Assembly: GCA_937874965.1 (NCBI GenBank)
Contig: CALNCD010000008.1
Coordinates: 1 to 15,734, forward strand
Source: an uncultured Erysipelotrichaceae bacterium
Lineage (GTDB): Bacteria > Bacillota_I > Bacilli_A > Erysipelotrichales > Erysipelotrichaceae
DNA length: 15,734 bases
Direction of reading: 5' to 3'
Part shown: piece after piece, positions 13,069 through 15,734 of the stretch
Position numbering within the stretch: position 1 is the first letter of the stretch
Layout: each line of letters begins with the position of its first letter
Translations under genes and position numbers: made by a program
Notes under the pieces: generated by a model
Seen by the model: only the letters and a program-made list of their open reading frames with translations
Told to the model about the DNA's origin: nothing
Database searches by the model: none

Positions 13069-14970
13069 CTACTGTTCTTTTTCCCTGAACAATACCCAGG
13101 GGAGGACGATCATGGCACTGCCGCACCCCATCAGGAGAATTGCGTTATATGATTGATCAAGCACAGCTGTATTCGGAAGAATAACTTCAGGATCAGGCTG
13201 TTTTGTATTCCCCACTTCAATCCAGTACGCACCTTTTTCTTCCTCTCCTGTCAATTCAAAACGGTACACCTGCGTATCCAACTGATAGCCCTCAGGTGCC
13301 TTTATCTCCTGATAATACCAAACCCCAGCAGTTAATTCCGCCATTGCATAGCTGTTCTCAGTATTCGGGCTTACTCGTGCAATTTCTTCCATGGCCTCGT
13401 TGTAAATCACGATTATCAGTTCAGGTGACGATAAAATCTCACGTGTTTCCTGATCAACTTTCTTAAACGATACTTTAATCGTTCGGCGTTTATTGACACG
13501 GTCTGCAAGCTGCTTATGCACAACTGGAGTATCTTGATTACTATACGTCAGTGCAATAAACTCAATCGATGGATTCAGTTGATACCCTGATGGGCTTTGG
13601 AGTTCCACAATAAAATAATTACCTAAAGCCAAACCAGAAAATCCGTAGTTTCCATCAGCGTCACTGGTTGCAAGCGCTACTGCGTTTGATCTAAGCCAGC
13701 CGACATCCACCAGCTGTCCCATCTCATCCAAATCAAGGTGCTTTTCCACCTCCGACACTTGCTGTTTTGCATAAAGCGCGAATACTGCATCAGCCAATGG
13801 CTCTTTGGATTCAGAGAACTTTTGACCTGTCAATTTTCCCAGCCCTCGATTATTCTTCGCAATATAAGTACTCTCCTGACCCGCTTTGAGTTCAATGCGA
13901 ATCCACTCACGATTGATAATCAACGGTGCGACAACCTGTGATTCACGCACATAGATCACATCAGAATGCAATCCATCCAGCTCTGCCTTGCCCCTCTGAT
14001 CCGTCTGCAATGTTCCAAGAACTTGCCCAGGGGTATACCCATATTCAAAGGTTACCCCAGGATACCAAATCCCTTGCTTATCCTGTTTTCCAAGAACAAG
14101 ACGTGATGGTGCCGGATTAAACTGGACTGATGCCGGTTGAATGATCAGCTGCTCTTTTAGTTGAGATACACCAACCACTGCTTGAAGCGTCTCTTGCGGC
14201 GCTTTCAATTGAACGTACACGCTATTTGCCTTGAGCGTGAAATGGACTTCTTCATTCAGCGAAAGGTTCGCAGTCGCAAGTCTGAAGGGCTGTGCCGTCG
14301 ACAGTGCACCGGTTATCGGTTCACCCTGTTCATTCACAGGATATACGCCTGTTGCAAGCCCAGCCAATTGAAATGTCGTCTGAGTGCCTTCAGCAGCAAA
14401 AACTGCTTTTGAAACCAACTGTTGACGGCTTTGATCATAGACGCTACCGCTATCGCCCTCCTGAGCGGAAGAGACAATTGTCAGCATCTGCTCGTGGAGT
14501 CTTCCTGTTTCAGCATGACGCATCAGCGCATCCAGATAATCATTCCCTTGATGGACGAAAGATGCCCAATGCGGTTTCGTGCCCAGAATGATATTGAGAG
14601 CCACCCAAGTCGTGATTTCCCGCTGATCACTATCAGGTTGCAAAGCCCAAAACCCTTCCGTATTAAACATTGAAGCCTGAAGGATACGAACTACCTGAGG
14701 ATTCTCCAGTTTTTCACTCGAGTAAAGCTCCCCATGTGGAAGCTTGAGATCCGGCTCAATACAGAACGCACTCTGATGATGGCTATCGACCAGCCGGGTG
14801 TAATGAATCTCAGGATAGGTTTCCCAATGAATGACTTCACCTGTTGCCTGTATTGCCACCAACGATTCATCTTCACTCGAGACAGCCCTGGTTTTCCCAT
14901 TCAATTGGACTAAGCCAATGAATAATACAGCAACAACAAACAAGGGTTTCAACTTCAATAAATATTTCAA
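13069..14970 (-). CDS. Sortase-anchored surface protein with thioester-like and Cna-B/SpaA-like domains
   Basis: This 633-residue wall-anchored protein starts with TTG at 14970, chosen because AAGGAG lies 5 nt upstream; the next TTG codons upstream overlap that site. A signal peptide covers about 1-29. The N-terminal domain (about 35-165) has the thioester-domain hallmark AFCIEP with C70, but the partner motif (normally TQxAIW) reads TTWVALN with no Gln. After a linker domain come three Cna-B/SpaA-like beta domains at about 290-370, 378-490 and 497-590. The last has K503/K504, E555 in YYQEIKAPEGY and N588, fitting an intramolecular Lys-Asn isopeptide bond. The C-terminus has LPNTA (598-602), a hydrophobic helix (609-628) and a short charged tail. 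Such proteins act as adhesins or pilin-like subunits. No sortase gene lies nearby. Confidence 0.88.
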   Translation of the reverse strand: MKYLLKLKPLFVVAVLFIGLVQLNGKTRAVSSEDESLVAIQATGEVIHWETYPEIHYTRLVDSHHQSAFCIEPDLKLPHGELYSSEKLENPQVVRILQASMFNTEGFWALQPDSDQREITTWVALNIILGTKPHWASFVHQGNDYLDALMRHAETGRLHEQMLTIVSSAQEGDSGSVYDQSRQQLVSKAVFAAEGTQTTFQLAGLATGVYPVNEQGEPITGALSTAQPFRLATANLSLNEEVHFTLKANSVYVQLKAPQETLQAVVGVSQLKEQLIIQPASVQFNPAPSRLVLGKQDKQGIWYPGVTFEYGYTPGQVLGTLQTDQRGKAELDGLHSDVIYVRESQVVAPLIINREWIRIELKAGQESTYIAKNNRGLGKLTGQKFSESKEPLADAVFALYAKQQVSEVEKHLDLDEMGQLVDVGWLRSNAVALATSDADGNYGFSGLALGNYFIVELQSPSGYQLNPSIEFIALTYSNQDTPVVHKQLADRVNKRRTIKVSFKKVDQETREILSSPELIIVIYNEAMEEIARVSPNTENSYAMAELTAGVWYYQEIKAPEGYQLDTQVYRFELTGEEEKGAYWIEVGNTKQPDPEVILPNTAVLDQSYNAILLMGCGSAMIVLPWVLFREKEQ

Positions 14971-14984
14971 ATAATCTCCTTCCA

Positions 14985-15001
14985 ACAAAGCTCAACTTTG
15001 T
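14985..15001 (-). other. Hairpin just upstream of the surface-protein ribosome binding site
   Basis: ACAAAG and CTTTGT form a 6-bp perfect stem around a 5-nt loop, ending a few bases before the AAGGAG of the TTG-initiated surface-protein gene. It might affect mRNA stability or initiation. I found no clear promoter between it and the ankyrin-gene terminator. Confidence 0.35.
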
Positions 15002-15071
15002 CATCTAGTCACAATACTCAGACAATTGACAATCCCCTAGAAGACTCTGCCTTTTAGATCGTACCTGCAGC

Positions 15072-15111
15072 AAAAAGACCCATTCCCCTGATCATAGGGA
15101 GATAGGTCTTT
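15072..15111 (-). terminator. Intrinsic terminator of the ankyrin-repeat gene
   Basis: The minus-strand RNA pairs AAAGACC (15105-15111) with GGTCTTT (15074-15080), with an inner CCCT/AGGG helix, and is followed by a U run. It lies about 25 nt after the stop codon of the ankyrin gene. Confidence 0.8.
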
Positions 15112-15135
15112 CATCATTTTTAGTTGTTTAACCGC

Positions 15136-15734
15136 TTAATTCTCAGCTCCAGCAATAATCAGCTGCTCAACGATTTCGGTATAGCCACGCTCACTGGCAT
15201 AGAACAAGGCCGAGTGTCCCGCATTATCCACTGCGTTAACATCTGCTTCCTGTTCAATCAGATAAGCGCTGAAATCATTCTGGCCAGTCATTGCCGCAAT
15301 AATCAATGCTGATTCACTGGCATTATTACGATCGTTGATTCGTGCATGATACTTCACCAGCAACTTCCCGACAAAAACGTTTCCGCGGTCCGCTGCATAC
15401 ATCAGCATGGAATTCCCGTTCAGTAATTGCTGATTCACATCAGCCCCTGCGCTCAGAAGACTTTCGATAATCGTGATGTTCTGGTTCATCACCGCCAGCA
15501 TCAATGGGCTCTCTCCAGCATCATTCAGTTCATCAATCTTAAGATCCGGCTGCTTCAGCAAGGCATTCACAATCTGTGCCTGACCATTGTACACTGCCTG
15601 ATGCAATGACGTATTTCCATAATTATCACTTGCTTCACCGCTATCCAGCAGATCCAGGATATCGCGCAATCCACCTGAAGTTGCATAATCAAAACTGCTG
15701 TGCCCTTCAGCATCCTTGATACTTGTATCAGCTC
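15136..15734 (-). CDS. Ankyrin-repeat protein, N-terminus outside the window
   Basis: The frame is open to the window edge, so the 5' end is missing; 198 residues are visible before TAA at 15136. About six ankyrin repeats of around 33 residues follow one another, with recognisable repeat starts at DAEGHSSFDYA, NYGNTSLHQAV, DAGESPLMLAV, NGNSMLMYAA, NASESALIIAA and NAGHSALFYA. They end in the usual helix-helix-loop with GADVN or similar. A TTG at 15669 could be taken as a start, but the repeat pattern continues unbroken upstream of it. The repeats mediate protein binding; the partner is unknown. Whether a signal peptide is present cannot be seen. Confidence 0.9.
   Translation of the reverse strand, partial: ADTSIKDAEGHSSFDYATSGGLRDILDLLDSGEASDNYGNTSLHQAVYNGQAQIVNALLKQPDLKIDELNDAGESPLMLAVMNQNITIIESLLSAGADVNQQLLNGNSMLMYAADRGNVFVGKLLVKYHARINDRNNASESALIIAAMTGQNDFSAYLIEQEADVNAVDNAGHSALFYASERGYTEIVEQLIIAGAEN

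Noticed and set aside
13060..13095. Terminator after the surface-protein gene
   Set aside because: Only a weak A/T stem with a bulge can be drawn, so it is not listed as a feature.
15005..15050. AATTGTC direct repeat upstream of the surface-protein gene, as an operator
   Set aside because: The repeat is short and imperfectly placed, and no clear promoter could be defined next to it.
1..15734. CRISPR array, tRNA, transposon ends or phage genes
   Set aside because: Neither strand showed regular spaced repeats, cloverleaf structures, transposase or integrase motifs.

Overview
The window looks like a chromosomal segment of a low-to-mid G+C Firmicute. Signs of this are strong AGGAGG-type ribosome binding sites, GTG and TTG starts, a lipoprotein metal-binding protein, an LPxTG-like (LPNTA) surface protein, a 66-residue CspA-type protein and many intrinsic terminators. 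Erysipelotrichia is my best guess, but no gene here proves it. There is no tRNA, rRNA, CRISPR array, prophage or insertion sequence. Genes are packed tightly and nearly all lie on the minus strand; only three plus-strand genes are seen, one of them a stub.

Left part (1-2520): the tail of an unidentified plus-strand gene is followed by a PAP2-family phosphatase, ending in a bidirectional terminator. On the minus strand, read right to left, come a cold-shock protein, its terminator, a histidine phosphatase, a GTGA-overlapped phosphoglycerate mutase (gpmA) and a 72-residue unknown protein with its own promoter.

Middle (2662-7171): a solitary zinc/manganese-type ABC substrate-binding lipoprotein sits under a consensus promoter with a perfect 23-bp palindrome of Fur/Zur type. 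Upstream of it is an IMP dehydrogenase that resembles the Tritrichomonas foetus enzyme rather than the usual bacterial GuaB. Then comes a three-gene group: GNAT acetyltransferase, small two-helix membrane protein, and PF13679-like methyltransferase.

Cation operon (7225-11347): a type IIC-like (Na+,K+/H+,K+-ATPase-like) P-type ATPase is followed by two RCK/TrkA genes. The first is broken by what looks like a 29-nt deletion; the second is intact. Together they suggest monovalent cation homeostasis, with one regulatory subunit lost.

Right part (11457-15734): a divergent YcxB-like membrane protein converges on an alpha/beta hydrolase. Upstream of the hydrolase is a 48-residue single-helix membrane protein, then a 633-residue sortase-anchored surface protein with a thioester-like N-domain and three Cna-B/SpaA-like domains. 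The window ends inside an ankyrin-repeat gene that runs off the edge.

I see no obvious new multi-gene defence or biosynthetic system. The most notable points are the protist-like IMP dehydrogenase, the zinc-type operator, the type IIC ATPase operon with its broken RCK gene, the thioester-like domain that lacks its glutamine, and terminators that repeatedly abut the start signals of the next gene.
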